Below are positions 29,661 to 38,444 of a DNA stretch of 64,000 nucleotides, piece by piece. Position 1 is the first letter of the stretch; the number at the start of each line of letters is the position of its first letter. Position numbers and translations under genes: made by a program. Below the pieces are notes generated by a model. The model saw only the letters and a list, made by a program, of their open reading frames with translations. It made no database searches and was not told the origin of the DNA. Location of the stretch: positions 496,001 to 560,000 of the forward strand of contig CAWJXA010000013.1 in the NCBI GenBank assembly GCA_963846715.1. Reading direction: 5' to 3'. Source of the stretch: Bog-257 sp963846715. GTDB taxonomy: Bacteria; Acidobacteriota; Terriglobia; Terriglobales; Acidobacteriaceae.

Positions 29661-29963
29661 TCAGGCAGTTCTGCCCTGCGGGCCTTCTAGATTGATGATC
29701 CTGGTTTCCAGATCTAGGAGCTTCGATTGCATGGCATCAAGCTGCTGAGTGGTGGATGCATTGATGTTGGAGACATCGGCTTCGATCTTCCGCATACGCA
29801 CGCCCGCTGACTCCTGATAAGCGCCGAACGCCCGCACAATGCGAGTTTCGGCGTCATGCGAGCGCTCGTCAATGTACTCGCGCAGAGCCTGCATGCGCTC
29901 GTCAATGTACTCGCGCTGACGCTTCTCCATTCCTTCCAAATACCGCAGGAGATCGGCATCCAT
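29661..29963 (-). CDS. Small coiled-coil protein
   Basis: A 100-residue, highly charged protein that is almost entirely predicted helix with heptad spacing (YLEGMEKRQREYIDERMQAL, ALREYIDERSHDAETRIVRA, LDLETRIINLEG). The segment EYIDER occurs twice 15 residues apart. No membrane segment or signal peptide. It lies 61 bases downstream of the cupredoxin gene on the same strand and may be the last gene of that operon. Similar small coiled-coil proteins occur widely in Acidobacteriota without known function. Confidence 0.65.
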   Translation of the reverse strand: MDADLLRYLEGMEKRQREYIDERMQALREYIDERSHDAETRIVRAFGAYQESAGVRMRKIEADVSNINASTTQQLDAMQSKLLDLETRIINLEGPQGRTA

Positions 29964-30024
29964 GCCGAAATCCTATCACAACAGAAGGGCCAACCTGGGG
30001 CACAAATCTACGTCATCGGACCCA

Positions 30025-30756
30025 TCACGGCTGCACGTAAATCGGATTGTTGGGGGATGGAGGCTCGTAGTCCTGACCGTATTTGTTCTTGTGCGGCGCA
30101 GTTGTAGCCAGGGTGACCCGTACGTGGATTAGGCCCAGGGAGTGTGAAGACTCGCTGATCATTACTTCGCGCGAAAGAGCCTGGAGGGTGGCGGGCAGCG
30201 CATTTTCATTCCACACGTGCAGCATGTAGCGGCCGGGCGGAACGGAAGGAATCGAGAAGTCACCCTGCTTGTTAGGAACGGCGAAGTACTGACTAGCCAG
30301 GACGACCACAACCGCGCTCATCTCCGGATGAATGTTACAGAAGATGTAGGAGACTCCTTCGCGGTCGAAGTGAACCGTGCGACTGGTGCCCGCCTCGTAG
30401 AGCCCGAGATCGAAGCGTTTTCCGTTAAACAAGGAAAACACGTTGTGAAACCAAGGATCACGGTTCGGAAAATCTACGGTTGAGCCTTTGGTTACGACCA
30501 GCAAGTGCGGCTCGAACGCTTTGTTCTTCTGTTGCAGCACGGCATGCATAGGGGAAGCGATGGCAGAGTCTCCTGGGTTGCCGGCAATTGGCGCCAGCCA
30601 GACGACCGTGGCACTTGCCGGAGATAGGTTGGCGCCTCCCTCGGCCATGATGCGTCCAGAAACGCCAATGTCTTGCGACCACGCAGCCGGCGCCGAGAAC
30701 AAAAGCACAGCTAAGGCGATACTCAGAAACAGTGCGTATTGTCTCCCGGCGGTCAT
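30025..30756 (-). CDS. Secreted cupredoxin-domain protein
   Basis: A 243-residue exported protein with a signal peptide (LSIALAVLLFSAPAAWSQ, cleavage near residue 28). Residues about 85-155 form a cupredoxin-like domain: DFPNRDPWFHNVFS with H104 and YIFCNIHPEMSAVVVV with C140, H143 and M146, a complete set of type 1 copper ligands (His, Cys, His, Met). The C-terminal about 85 residues contain a carboxypeptidase-regulatory/Ig-like strand pattern (FSIPSVPPGRYMLHVW). It probably binds copper and carries electrons or handles copper in the periplasm. It sits 10 bases after the beta-barrel gene in the two-component operon. Confidence 0.82.
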   Translation of the reverse strand: MTAGRQYALFLSIALAVLLFSAPAAWSQDIGVSGRIMAEGGANLSPASATVVWLAPIAGNPGDSAIASPMHAVLQQKNKAFEPHLLVVTKGSTVDFPNRDPWFHNVFSLFNGKRFDLGLYEAGTSRTVHFDREGVSYIFCNIHPEMSAVVVVLASQYFAVPNKQGDFSIPSVPPGRYMLHVWNENALPATLQALSREVMISESSHSLGLIHVRVTLATTAPHKNKYGQDYEPPSPNNPIYVQP

Positions 30757-30766
30757 GGTTGCGCTC

Positions 30767-32344
30767 TCAGAATAGTATCCCCATTGACATGTTCAGTTGC
30801 CCGGCGTCGTAACTGTGATTGTAGATGGAGAAGGTTGTCAGACGACGGTATTCGAGAGAAAGCAGCAAGTCGGAACGCGGACGGTAGATGACGTTGCCAA
30901 ACCCAGATCGATTACGGGTTAAGAAAGGATTGGCATAGCTCTCAGACTGGTTGCCGAAGTAGCCAATGTCGGCCGCAAACGGATTGTCTTGTCCAAACGC
31001 GGCATTGAACTCAAGCTTCGCCAGAGGCTGATACTTCAACTGGGCCCATCCGCCGACGGAATTCAACGGAAGCACGGCGGTGTTGGGATCGGTGAGAGGT
31101 CCGTTAAAAACGACGCTGCGGCTGAGGGCAGCACCGAGGCCACCGATCGCCTGTCCACGGTAAAAGAAGCCGTTCAAGCTAAACCAACGGTTAAGCGGCA
31201 AGTTCCAGTCGGCAGTTGCAGCGTAGCCATTCACGTTGCGATTGAAGCCCCAATATTCGCGGCTGTAATAGCCTCCAGCGCCCACGGTGAAGGTCCGGCC
31301 TAACAGCGGATGAGAATAGGCAAGGCGTGCCGCGAAAGCCGGCAAGCGTGATTCTTCTCCGGCGTCGGGCGCGCGATACCAGATGTAGTTGAAGCCATCG
31401 GGGGGCTCTCCGGTCAAGGGATCGAGCACCCCGCCCTGCAGGGTCACTTTGGAATGATTCGCGAATTCGAAGCGGTGCTCGACCCGCACTTGCGGCGTCC
31501 ATGACCAAAGATTGCCCGAGTAAGTTAGCGCGGGAACGATGAGCGATGCGAAGGAGGTTGGCGCCTCCGGTGAAATGAACAAGCCGTCCTGTCCGACTAC
31601 AACGGACGTGTCCTTCCAATCCAGGCGAACAGCAGCGGTGCGCAATCGCACGAGGCCGGAGTTCGCGCCGTTGTAGGTCGCAGGAAATCCGCCGCCGAAA
31701 TCAAAGTTGACGTTGCCGCTGGAGTGGGCTCCAAAGACATCCGGACCGAATACCTCAAAACCCAAAATCGATTGCCGAAGCGTGCCTCCAACTGAGCCCG
31801 ACGAATCCATAGGATCGGGTTTAAGGACCCATGTCGGAACGTCCTGGTTGTCCGGGTATCCGCTATTAGCGAACAGATTGAAGAGGACGATGCCAGAAAA
31901 TCGCACGCGGTACTTCGAGGCGCTCTCCACCTTTGTCTGATACTGGTCGTTGATTTTGCCGGAAAGCAGCTGTTGATCTTCGTCGAGCTGCTCTACACGA
32001 TGTTGCAGTGCCGCAGTCGTCGACGAGGTTGCCGGCGATTGTTCATCGAGCGCCGATTCTGTGCCGGGCAACGTGTTGCTTGAGCTGCGTTGTGCCTCGA
32101 GCTCCTCACGCAGATGAGAGATTTCAGCGCGGCTGTCCGTCGTCTGCTGCTGCAGTTGCAGGATCAATTGCTTGAGCTCATGCACCTGGGATCGAAGTTC
32201 ATCGACGGAGGCCTTAACGCTGGCATTGTCTTCCGTGGTGGCATTGGGCTGCGGCGTCTGGGTGAAACCCGGCGAAGCCAATATCAACGCGAGAGCCGCC
32301 AGCAGAGCCGGACGCGAAACTTGAGGATACCCGGAGAATTTCAT
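30767..32344 (-). CDS. Outer-membrane beta-barrel (porin-like) protein with coiled-coil N-terminus
   Basis: The start ATG at 32344 (MKFSGYPQVSRPALLAAL) has GAGGTG upstream and gives a signal peptide ending near TQTPQ; an in-frame upstream extension to 32467 overlaps the kinase gene end and is unlikely. About 525 residues. Residues 45-75 form a coiled coil (VDELRSQVHELKQLILQLQQ). The remainder alternates amphipathic strands rich in aromatic and Gly residues (RVRFSGIVLFNLFANSG, LWSWTPQVRVEHRFEF), and ends in a C-terminal strand with aromatic final residue (LNMSMGILF). This is typical of outer-membrane barrels. The substrate is unknown. Confidence 0.8.
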   Translation of the reverse strand: MKFSGYPQVSRPALLAALALILASPGFTQTPQPNATTEDNASVKASVDELRSQVHELKQLILQLQQQTTDSRAEISHLREELEAQRSSSNTLPGTESALDEQSPATSSTTAALQHRVEQLDEDQQLLSGKINDQYQTKVESASKYRVRFSGIVLFNLFANSGYPDNQDVPTWVLKPDPMDSSGSVGGTLRQSILGFEVFGPDVFGAHSSGNVNFDFGGGFPATYNGANSGLVRLRTAAVRLDWKDTSVVVGQDGLFISPEAPTSFASLIVPALTYSGNLWSWTPQVRVEHRFEFANHSKVTLQGGVLDPLTGEPPDGFNYIWYRAPDAGEESRLPAFAARLAYSHPLLGRTFTVGAGGYYSREYWGFNRNVNGYAATADWNLPLNRWFSLNGFFYRGQAIGGLGAALSRSVVFNGPLTDPNTAVLPLNSVGGWAQLKYQPLAKLEFNAAFGQDNPFAADIGYFGNQSESYANPFLTRNRSGFGNVIYRPRSDLLLSLEYRRLTTFSIYNHSYDAGQLNMSMGILF

Positions 32345-32403
32345 GTCGCACCTCTGCGCAACGAATTGAAGGCCGTGGACGTTTGCGGGCTTGGCCCGCC
32401 GGT

Positions 32404-34188
32404 TTAGGCAGTGAACGGTTGAGAGGCGTCCGCTGTCTGGCCATTCCATGTGACAATCTTCTTGCACACCCGGGGGAGCACGATCTGCATTACCGTGTGA
32501 CCCGGCACCGAGCTTTCCAGTCGTAAGGTGCCATTGTGGTCTTGCACGATCTTCTGGGCGATCGTCAAACCCAACCCGGTACCGTTCTCCTTACCGTGGC
32601 TGACGAATGGCTGAAATAGTTTGTCACGAAGCGAAGGTTCTACTCCGGATCCATCATCGGTGGTGCGGATTTCCAGGTTCCCGTTTACCTCCGCTACATT
32701 TACCCCGACATGGCCCCCGCAAACCTGCACCGCCTGGCATGCATTCAGCAGCAGGTTGTAGAAGACGCGCTCCATCTTGCGAAGATCGAATTGCGCGCTG
32801 TGCAGCCCCGACGATTCAATACAGATCAGGATCTTGTGGAATTGAGGATGCGCACGGACGAGTTCGATCGCACGGTTGATGGTCCGCTCGATGGGCGCTT
32901 CAATCACGTTCAAGGAGTCGGCCGGACGTGACAGCTCGAGCAAGGAATCGATCAGATCCGTCAGACGGCTTACCGCAATGCGAATCTCCAGATACAACTC
33001 TTCGCGCTGTTGTGGGTTGAGATCGGCGTCGGCGAGAAATTCCGCATTGGCCAGGACCGCGGTCAGGGGATGACGCAAGTCATGCGAAATAGAACTGGCC
33101 ATCCTGCCGATGGTGGCCAATCGCTCAGCATCGAGCAGCTGTTGCTGCGCCTGATGCAGGCTCTCGCGCATGCTGGAGAAGGCATTGGTAAGCTCTTCGA
33201 TCTCACTGGCTCCGCGTGCCTGCACCGGATAGCGAAAGTCTCCTTTGCCCAGCGCCCGCACGCCATCCACTAATTCCTCCAGCGGACGTGTGAATGTCTT
33301 GGCGGTGACATACACCAGCAAGCTCCCTACAAACACGGCACCCAGACCTACCGCCAGTAGCAGTCGCCGCAGGTGGTTGAGAAAAGCCGTGGCCTCATCG
33401 TAAGACTTCATCACCAGCATGGTTACGGGCGGTGTTTCGTCAGGATCGAGTGCGAGTGAGGAAACCACGAAGCTCTCTCCGCCAAGGTTCCAATCAATAG
33501 GGCCCTTGGGGATGGCCTGGCCTTCCAGATAGGTGCTAATTTCAGTTCTCTGGTCGGCATTCAGAGTGCTCACCACGACCGAGGAGCCGCAAACGATGGT
33601 CACCTGGCTGGCGGCAATCTGGCTTACTTGATGGGCAACCGCTGCATTCATCTCGTCGCCGACCGCAACTACCCCAAGGAGCGAATTGTCGGCCGGCGGG
33701 CCGAAGTAAATGGGTGTGAGGACCACTTCGTACAGATGTCCGTCAGCGAACCACCACTGCAGTGGCTGATCAAGGGGATTGCGGTGCTGGACCAGTTGCT
33801 GGGCCTGACTGCGATTGATGCCCGGAGCTTTGGTATGGAATCCCACAAATTCGCCGGAGGGGTCGAGAAGAGCAAACAGGTCGCCGCCGGAGAGACGAAA
33901 CATCTCGTCCGAGGCATCCTGGATGGTGGGAGGATGACGAGAGGTCATCAAGGCCTTCAGGCTGGGAAGATCGGCAATAAGCTTGGCAGAACGCGCCAGC
34001 ACCGCCTCGCGATCTTTCTGCGCATTGCGAAATGTCTCGACGGAGTTGGCCAGATCGTTGCCCAGGTCGCGCCGGACCTGGTTGGCAACCGTGTGTTGAA
34101 CAATCAGCAAGGAGACCGCAGTCAATCCCGCCGAAGTCAGCAGCATGGCGATGAGGAACTTGGTCCGCAACCGCACCCGACCCATCAC
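32404..34188 (-). CDS. Membrane sensor histidine kinase
   Basis: A 594-residue kinase. TM1 spans about residues 10-30. A periplasmic sensor of about 240 residues (dCache-like, with LFALLDPSGEFVGFH) precedes TM2 at about 275-295 (LLLAVGLGAVFVGSLLVYV), then a HAMP linker (TRPLEELVDGVRALGKGDF). The dimerisation domain has the phospho-acceptor H369 in SSISHDLRHPLTAV, and the ATPase domain carries NLLLNACQAV, DDGSGVEP and GTGLGLTIAQ. The response regulator gene lies 18 bases upstream on the same strand. It would sense a periplasmic signal and phosphorylate that regulator, with the barrel and cupredoxin genes as likely targets in the same operon. Confidence 0.93.
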   Translation of the reverse strand: MMGRVRLRTKFLIAMLLTSAGLTAVSLLIVQHTVANQVRRDLGNDLANSVETFRNAQKDREAVLARSAKLIADLPSLKALMTSRHPPTIQDASDEMFRLSGGDLFALLDPSGEFVGFHTKAPGINRSQAQQLVQHRNPLDQPLQWWFADGHLYEVVLTPIYFGPPADNSLLGVVAVGDEMNAAVAHQVSQIAASQVTIVCGSSVVVSTLNADQRTEISTYLEGQAIPKGPIDWNLGGESFVVSSLALDPDETPPVTMLVMKSYDEATAFLNHLRRLLLAVGLGAVFVGSLLVYVTAKTFTRPLEELVDGVRALGKGDFRYPVQARGASEIEELTNAFSSMRESLHQAQQQLLDAERLATIGRMASSISHDLRHPLTAVLANAEFLADADLNPQQREELYLEIRIAVSRLTDLIDSLLELSRPADSLNVIEAPIERTINRAIELVRAHPQFHKILICIESSGLHSAQFDLRKMERVFYNLLLNACQAVQVCGGHVGVNVAEVNGNLEIRTTDDGSGVEPSLRDKLFQPFVSHGKENGTGLGLTIAQKIVQDHNGTLRLESSVPGHTVMQIVLPRVCKKIVTWNGQTADASQPFTA

Positions 34189-34206
34189 CGGCCTCCTGAG
34201 ATTCGA

Positions 34207-34887
34207 TCAGCGGACAAACTTGTAACCCGTTCCGTGGACCGTACGAAAATGCACTGGGTCGGCGGGGTCCTTTTCCAACTTCTGCCGCAGGCGGAGGATG
34301 TGAGTATCGACCGTGCGCGTAGTCGGGTAATTGTTGTAACCCCAGACTTCGTTCAGCAGTTCGGTGCGCGAAACCACCCGTTCCTGGTGGTTGAGGAAGA
34401 AGCGGAGCATCTTGAACTCCTGGGGAGTAAGGGGAACCGATTCGCCGCCGCGATGCAACTCCATCTTGGAAAAGTTAACTTCGACATCATCGAAACTATA
34501 TACATCGGACTTGTCCGATGCCTGAGTCACACGACGCATGGCTGCACGCACCCGCGCCAGCAGTTCGCGTGGACTGAAAGGTTTGGTGACGTAGTCATCC
34601 GCCCCGATTTCCAGCAGCAAGACTTTGTCCAGCACATCGCTGGCGGCACTGAGCACCAGGATAAGAACGTTGGAGAATTCATGCTTGATTTCACGGCAAA
34701 GGTCTTGACCGGACTTGCCCGGCAGACGCAAATCAAGGATGACAATGCGCGGCATGGTAGCACGGAAGATATCCATTGCGCCGGCTCCGTCGGCGGCAAC
34801 TGAGACTTCAAATCCGGCAGATTCAAAGGTCCGTCGCAAGGCCCGCTGCACTGCTAAATCGTCTTCAATGATCAGTAGTTTGTCCAT
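34207..34887 (-). CDS. OmpR/PhoB-family response regulator
   Basis: A 226-residue two-domain regulator. The receiver has the acidic pair E8/D9-D10 (IIEDD), the phosphorylation site D52 (VILDLRLPGKSG) and K102 (YVTKPFSPREL). The winged-helix DNA-binding domain (about 130-226) has LTPQEFKMLRFFLNHQ, SRTELLNEVWGYN and the C-terminal hairpin HGTGYKFVR. It is the first gene of a minus-strand operon with its histidine kinase, an outer-membrane protein and a cupredoxin. The regulator probably controls its own promoter in the 34888-35156 gap, where several imperfect TGTTCAC/TGTGAC-like elements occur, although no operator can be assigned firmly. Confidence 0.93.
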   Translation of the reverse strand: MDKLLIIEDDLAVQRALRRTFESAGFEVSVAADGAGAMDIFRATMPRIVILDLRLPGKSGQDLCREIKHEFSNVLILVLSAASDVLDKVLLLEIGADDYVTKPFSPRELLARVRAAMRRVTQASDKSDVYSFDDVEVNFSKMELHRGGESVPLTPQEFKMLRFFLNHQERVVSRTELLNEVWGYNNYPTTRTVDTHILRLRQKLEKDPADPVHFRTVHGTGYKFVR

Positions 34888-35156
34888 TTTCTTGAGTTCC
34901 AGCGACCGTCTGAAGTACAGCTAACAACACCTTGAACAAGCCAGTCAATGGGTTGTTCACAATTCCGTGACATACGCAGCACTGTATACGGTGGCGTCCA
35001 GCAGACCATGTCACAAAACTTTGACAGGGTGTTCACGTCTTCAAGACAAATCGCACTTAGCTTCCTAGCTAGATTGCATAAGGATCGCGGCGACGAAGAC
35101 TCACCGGATTCCGCGTTGCCAAGTAGATTCTCAAATCTGAAATTGATGGAGGAACG

Positions 35157-36239
35157 ATGCTGAACACAAAATCCAACGGATCCCAAACAGCCACCCGGCT
35201 GCTCTTGAGTGTCCTGGCCATGCTGGTAGCGGCTACGCTTCTTAGCCTGCCCGCAGATGCCCAGAGAGCTACTCCAAAGAACCTTACCTCCGACATTCCC
35301 AACGTCGGCATGTTTAATGACACACACCTGGTCAATCCTTGGGGCTTGTCCGTGAGCCCGTCGGGTCCGTGGTGGGTCTCCGACAATGGGACGGGGCTAT
35401 CCACTCTGTACATCGCCTCGGGAGCTCCGCAGGGACTGGTGGTAACTATTCCCGGGGTGGGAGGCAATCCCGGAACGCCGACGGGAACGGTCTACAACGG
35501 CACCTCTGACTTCAAGATTAATGGCACGCCCGCGGTCTTCATCTTCGTATCGGAGGATGGAAACCTTACAGGATGGTATGCGGGCACGAGCGCTAACCTG
35601 GTACTCAATACCCCTAACGCAGTCTACAAAGGTCTTGCATTGGCGTCGGTAGGAAGCGCCAATTACCTTTATGCTGCCAACTTTCACAACAACAGCGTGG
35701 ATGTCTTCGATGCGAACTACGCTCCCCACTCGTTTGGGTCAAGCGCTTTCCAGGACAGCACCATCCCGACGGGCTTCGCTCCGTTCAACGTCCAGAATAT
35801 CGGCGGCGGCAAACTGGCAGTGACCTTCGCCAAGCAGGATGCTGACAAGCATGACGACGTACCAGGCCGGGGAAACGGTTACGTTGACATCTTCGATACG
35901 TCGGGCAATCTCCTCACGCGGTTTGGGCACAACATTTACCTAAACTCTCCCTGGGGAATCGCGGTCGTTCCGGCAAGCGGCTTTGGCGGGTTTGGCAACG
36001 ACATCCTGGTTGGGCAATTCGGTAGCGGTGCGATCCTGGCCTACACTCCCGCTGGGGTTTTCTCGGGAATCATACTCGACCCGGCTAACCTGCAGCTGCA
36101 GATTGACGGTTTGTGGGCGCTGGCTTTCGGCAACGGGGGCGCGGCCGGTCCTACCACCACTTTGTTCTTCACAGCCGGAACTTTCGGCGAAGCGCACGGC
36201 ATCCTTGGAAGTATGACGTGCTGCAGTACAGGACCCTAA
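35157..36239 (+). CDS. TIGR03118-family secreted protein
   Basis: A 360-residue protein with a signal peptide (LLLSVLAMLVAATLLSLPADAQ) and a strong GGAGGA site before the ATG. The sequence follows the TIGR03118 pattern: NPWGLSVSPSGPWWVSDNGT, TGFAPFNVQNIGGGKLAVTF, NSPWGIAVVPASGFG, LQIDGLWALAFGNGG and a final TAGTFGEAHGILG. The repeats suggest a beta-propeller-like fold. These proteins are common in Acidobacteriota and are presumed extracytoplasmic; their role is not established. A strong terminator follows at 36272. It is divergent from the two-component operon, sharing the 34888-35156 regulatory region. Confidence 0.88.
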   Translation: MLNTKSNGSQTATRLLLSVLAMLVAATLLSLPADAQRATPKNLTSDIPNVGMFNDTHLVNPWGLSVSPSGPWWVSDNGTGLSTLYIASGAPQGLVVTIPGVGGNPGTPTGTVYNGTSDFKINGTPAVFIFVSEDGNLTGWYAGTSANLVLNTPNAVYKGLALASVGSANYLYAANFHNNSVDVFDANYAPHSFGSSAFQDSTIPTGFAPFNVQNIGGGKLAVTFAKQDADKHDDVPGRGNGYVDIFDTSGNLLTRFGHNIYLNSPWGIAVVPASGFGGFGNDILVGQFGSGAILAYTPAGVFSGIILDPANLQLQIDGLWALAFGNGGAAGPTTTLFFTAGTFGEAHGILGSMTCCSTGP

Positions 36240-36271
36240 TACCGCGAGTGAAATCCCATAAACCATCAACG

Positions 36272-36299
36272 GAGGAGGGTGGCAACGCCCTCCTTTTTT
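36272..36299 (+). terminator. Intrinsic terminator after the TIGR03118 gene
   Basis: Inverted repeat GGAGGG...CCCTCC around a short loop, followed by six T residues (36294-36299), 33 bases after the stop codon. It is a textbook rho-independent terminator. Confidence 0.85.
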
Positions 36300-36436
36300 A
36301 CTAGCATTGATCGTTGCCCTCACGAAAGAGAAAGCCAGAAGGAAGAATAAGAATAGGAGAGCGGTGGATAGCGATTGTCGAAGCTGTCGTTGATATGCGA
36401 TATGCCTGGACCAAGCTCTGAGCTTAGAATCGGGTA

Positions 36437-37099
36437 ATGGCTGGACCGAAGTTACTTTGCGGGTTGTTAGTTTTGGGTGCGCTGTTTTGCGTTTCACCCA
36501 CTGTTCTGAGAGCGGCAGCGCAAGCCGAGCGAATCGGTGCCATAACTGTACCTGCAGCTTCTGATGCCCTGAAACAAGCGGTCGAGGAGAAGGGGTACCG
36601 CGTGACGCTCGACGGCGGTTGGACCGCTGAGTTTTGGTTCGCGAAACAACTCAAGACCGCGGCGAAAGATGTTTCGGGTGCGCTCTATCCCGAGTTGTCG
36701 AATGCAGAATTTGTCGGCGCGGTCAATCTGCCTAAGGGTATGGTTGATTTTCGCGGGCAAACCATTCCTGCCGGCGTGTACACCTTGCGTTATCAGCTTT
36801 TGCCGCAGGACGGCAACCATATGGGGGTCTCGCCTAACCCTGATTTTCTGCTGGCCATTCCCATAGCAAGCGATCCGAATCCGGAGCAGGGCTATCTCTA
36901 CAAGAAGCTGGTTGCGTTAAGCGCTACGACAACCGGTACGGATCATCCAGCCGTTATCGCGCTAGATTCGGCCGGCGATCCGAGCAGCGTAGTGGCGGAT
37001 GAGAAGGGTGTTGTAGTTTTCACTGCCGTCGTTCCTGCCACAGGCGTGAGCGCGACCGAGAAACTTGGAATCGTGCTTAAAGGCGTCGCTGCGCAATAG
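36437..37099 (+). CDS. Secreted hypothetical protein
   Basis: A 220-residue protein with an N-terminal signal peptide (LLCGLLVLGALFCVSPTVLR, cleavage near residue 29). The mature part has SDALKQAVEEKGYRVTLDGG, TAEFWFAKQLK and a beta-rich domain containing QTIPAGVYTLRYQLLPQDGN. The C-terminal about 70 residues contain a second beta module (VVVFTAVVPATGVSATEKLG). The family is recognisable from Acidobacteriota genomes but has no known function; a periplasmic or surface location is likely. It is a single gene with no obvious operon partners. No strong ribosome-binding site precedes the ATG, so the start is the least certain point. Confidence 0.72.
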   Translation: MAGPKLLCGLLVLGALFCVSPTVLRAAAQAERIGAITVPAASDALKQAVEEKGYRVTLDGGWTAEFWFAKQLKTAAKDVSGALYPELSNAEFVGAVNLPKGMVDFRGQTIPAGVYTLRYQLLPQDGNHMGVSPNPDFLLAIPIASDPNPEQGYLYKKLVALSATTTGTDHPAVIALDSAGDPSSVVADEKGVVVFTAVVPATGVSATEKLGIVLKGVAAQ

Positions 37100-37625
37100 G
37101 AAGTCAAGAAAATGGTTTTCACTGCGGGCACCGGGAGCGGAGCGCCTTTCGTTTTTACCTCTCGACTGGCTTGATTGAGCTGCGTTTCGGCGATTCTCAT
37201 CTACCTGCCTAAAATAACTCTCCCTGACGGCGTTCTGAGCCGCTGTGTTTCTTCTCGGTAGTGTTGCAGATTGCATCACTATGCTGAAAATCGCAACATC
37301 GCTTCTCCGTTACCTCTGGCCTGAGCTAACTCCTTGGTTACTCTAGGTATAAGTGTCGGTATCGGCCAGCGGGCACGGCCTTCGGCGCATTCTCAGGTGA
37401 AGAGCGCAACAAACCGGCTGCGTTGAAAAATGCAATACGGCGGTTGAGGAAGTTTGCAACAGGGCTTGATAACACCCACATTCGTCACCACTTCCAGCCA
37501 CGCAGCGCGGCGCTCTTTCTCATCCCCCGATTTGGTGCCCCAAGTGCTTTAAGAAAAGTGTCAAGCGCGATGCAAGCGAGCGCTGACTGAGCAAGAAGCC
37601 CTCGGATGCGAGGCAGGAGGCGGTT
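37100..37625. other. Intergenic region of about 525 bases
   Basis: No open frame with coding character on either strand, no strong terminator and no repeat matching the families elsewhere in the window. The last bases carry an AGGCAGGAGGCGG ribosome-binding region for the next gene. The promoter for that gene is presumably here, but no consensus stands out. Confidence 0.5.
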
Positions 37626-38303
37626 ATGACAGTTCTTCTAGTTCTCATGATGTTCGCAATCTTTCTGACTATTGATTTCTTCTACTCGAAAGCAAAGCGG
37701 CCGGTACTTCAGGTAGCCCCAGCGATGCGCAAACAGGACACGGCAACAGCACGGTTACGGCCAAGCCTGGTCGGCGGTTTCTCGGTCCCGGATAACCTTC
37801 GCTATCATCCCGGACATACGTGGGCGCTCAGCGAGAGTCCAAATCTAGTGAGAATCGGAATCGACGACTTCGCTTCCAAGCTGACCGGCAAAGTCGAGCA
37901 CATCACGCTTCCGCAGCGCGGCCAGTGGATCCGGCAAGGGCAAAAGGTATGGAGCATCGTGCGCAACGGCGTCAAGGTTGACATGGTATCTCCCATCGAG
38001 GGCAGCGTAGCCGATATCAACGAAGCCGTGGTTCACGACCCAGCCCTGGCGACCAAAGATCCCTACGGTGAAGGCTGGCTGGTAACGGTACAATCGCCCG
38101 ATGCCAAGACCAACTTCCGCAACCTGCTGGGTGGCGCACTGGCACGGTGGTGGACGGAAGAGTCCTCGATGCGGTTGCAGCGGGTCATGCCCAACGCGCT
38201 CGGAGCCCTGGCGCAGGACGGCGGAGTCGCCATCGACGATCTGGCCAGCACCATGCCGGACGAGCAGTGGACCAAGATCACTCGTGAGTTCTTCCTGACA
38301 TAG
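37626..38303 (+). CDS. TM-anchored glycine-cleavage H-like protein lacking the lipoyl lysine
   Basis: A 225-residue protein with an N-terminal membrane helix (VLLVLMMFAIFLTIDFFYS). Residues about 58-155 match the GcvH lipoyl-carrier fold: HPGHTWALSESPNLVRIGID, LTGKVEHITLPQRGQWI, then VDMVSPIEGSVADINEAV and DPYGEGWLVTV. In real H-proteins the lipoylated lysine lies in ESVKAVSDLYAPV. Here the aligned segment reads SIVRNGVKVDMVSP, and that lysine is replaced (Gly), with a Lys two positions later. A C-terminal 70-residue extension has RNLLGGALARWW. Therefore not a functional glycine-cleavage carrier; the role is unknown. It is followed by a strong terminator. Confidence 0.8.
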   Translation: MTVLLVLMMFAIFLTIDFFYSKAKRPVLQVAPAMRKQDTATARLRPSLVGGFSVPDNLRYHPGHTWALSESPNLVRIGIDDFASKLTGKVEHITLPQRGQWIRQGQKVWSIVRNGVKVDMVSPIEGSVADINEAVVHDPALATKDPYGEGWLVTVQSPDAKTNFRNLLGGALARWWTEESSMRLQRVMPNALGALAQDGGVAIDDLASTMPDEQWTKITREFFLT

Positions 38304-38325
38304 CTCTCGCATTGCCTCAATCAAC

Positions 38326-38359
38326 GCCCCGGAGTGCACCTCCTGCTCCGGGGCTTTTT
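38326..38359 (+). terminator. Intrinsic terminator after the H-like gene
   Basis: A 9-bp stem GCCCCGGAG/CTCCGGGGC with an 11-base loop, followed by TTTTT (38355-38359), starting 23 bases after the stop. It is a strong rho-independent terminator. Confidence 0.88.
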
Positions 38360-38444
38360 CCTTGCACCTGTTGACCAGGAGCAGAATTAATCGTCCTGTA
38401 GCTGTGTGGCCGTTATGATAGGAACCCAGAAGCAGGAGCCCACC

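Noticed and set aside
33628..34803. 391-residue plus-strand frame opposite the histidine kinase and regulator
   Set aside because: It is antisense to two clearly conserved genes and has no family similarity.
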